Origin: Chara braunii
Taxonomy: Eukaryota > Streptophyta > Charophyceae > Charales > Characeae
Reading direction: 5' to 3'
DNA length: 39,294 bases
Assembly: GCA_003427395.1 (NCBI GenBank)
Contig: BFEA01000377.1
Coordinates: forward strand, 1,015,663-1,054,956
Shown here: positions 38,922 to 39,294 of the stretch, in pieces
Layout of the letters: each line of letters begins with the position of its first letter
How positions within the stretch are numbered: position 1 is the first letter of the stretch
Made by a program: the position numbers and the translations under genes
Notes under the pieces: model-generated
What the model saw: only the letters and a program-made list of their open reading frames with translations
Databases searched by the model: none
Told to the model about the DNA's origin: nothing

Positions 38922-39285
38922 TCTCACGTTTTGGACACTTATGATTTTGATCTAACAACAATGAAAGGTAGAGTACAATATCATTGTTGATATTCTTAAA
39001 CAAAGATGTCATTTTGGAACACTTTGTGATTTACTTGGGTGTTGGAACTTTAAAAATACCTTATTAAGAACATAAAGAAACTTTATCGTAAAGATCCAAT
39101 TTGTCTCACGTTTTGGACATTTACGATTTTGAGCTAACAACAATGAAAGGTAAGGTACAATGTCATTATTGACATTTTTTAACGAAGATGTGACTTTGGA
39201 GCAATTTGTGATTTATTTGGATGTTGAAACTTGAGGATACCTTAGTAAGAACATAAAGAAACTTTTTCCTGAAGATCCAATCCCA
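38922..39285. repeat. 182-bp tandem repeat, two copies at the window edge
   Basis: TCTCACGTTTTGGACA begins at 38922 and 39104. Both copies contain CTAACAACAATGAAAGGTA, CATTTTGGAACAC/GACTTTGGAGCAA, GAACATAAAGAAACTTT and GAAGATCCAAT/AAAGATCCAAT. Period 182. The second copy ends about 39279-39285, near the window end, so the array may continue. It is satellite-like in length. Confidence 0.9.
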
Positions 39286-39294
39286 ATTTAGGTT

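Overview
This is eukaryotic, transposon-dominated DNA with no convincing host gene. Almost every protein-coding trace belongs to a retroelement: LINE fragments, a very large Ty3/gypsy LTR element and a decayed chromovirus. The LTR element has a primer-binding site complementary to the 3' end of a plant-type tRNA-Asp. With the chromodomain Ty3/gypsy copy and the L1-like LINEs, this suggests a green-lineage genome. A repeat-rich streptophyte such as a charophyte alga is my best guess, but it is an inference. Internal stops and frameshifts are common; several fit loss of C (for example TGA where these families normally have Trp), as in old methylated transposons.

Layout. 1-1955 (minus): decayed LINE reverse transcriptase with its C-terminal zinc finger, possibly abutting a second RT scrap. 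2.4-7.1 kb: simple and skewed DNA (pyrimidine-rich 2.44-3.56 kb, purine-rich 3.75-3.93 kb, a long (AG)n at 5.77-5.85 kb, (CT)/(TA)/(GT) runs, a duplicated pyrimidine block at 6.73-7.11 kb). 7118-25565 (minus): an ~18.4-kb LTR retrotransposon with ~3.7-kb LTRs (7118-10815 and 21861-25565). The LTRs are largely built of internal tandem repeats, and the right one contains a 190-base N gap. 25.6-27.8 kb: palindrome-rich DNA, SINE-like repeats with SRP-Alu-like hairpins, and a retroposon 3' end with A30. 27.9-29.34 kb (minus): LINE endonuclease and a possible ORF1. 29.4-32.2 kb (plus): chromovirus pol pseudogene. 32.2-36.1 kb: T-rich minisatellite, dispersed repeats, a poly(T) insertion with target duplication, (GTT)n and another retroposon 3' end. 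36.1-39.29 kb: AT-rich, no recognisable gene, ending in a 182-bp tandem repeat.

The most interesting part is inside the large LTR element. Reading its coding (minus) strand: 5' LTR, tRNA-Asp PBS, ~0.8-kb leader, about 4.1 kb of closely packed small ORFs that I cannot assign to any family, then gag, protease, RT, RNase H, integrase, a G-rich putative polypurine tract and the 3' LTR. The unknown ORFs form paralogous sets: two tandem C-type proteins (C1, C2), one acidic ORF, then three successive A-B pairs (A1-B1, A2-B2, A3-B3). Their stops and starts nearly touch or overlap. This looks like an accessory gene module that grew by repeated duplication within a retrotransposon. The third pair is broken, and gag-pol is a pseudogene.
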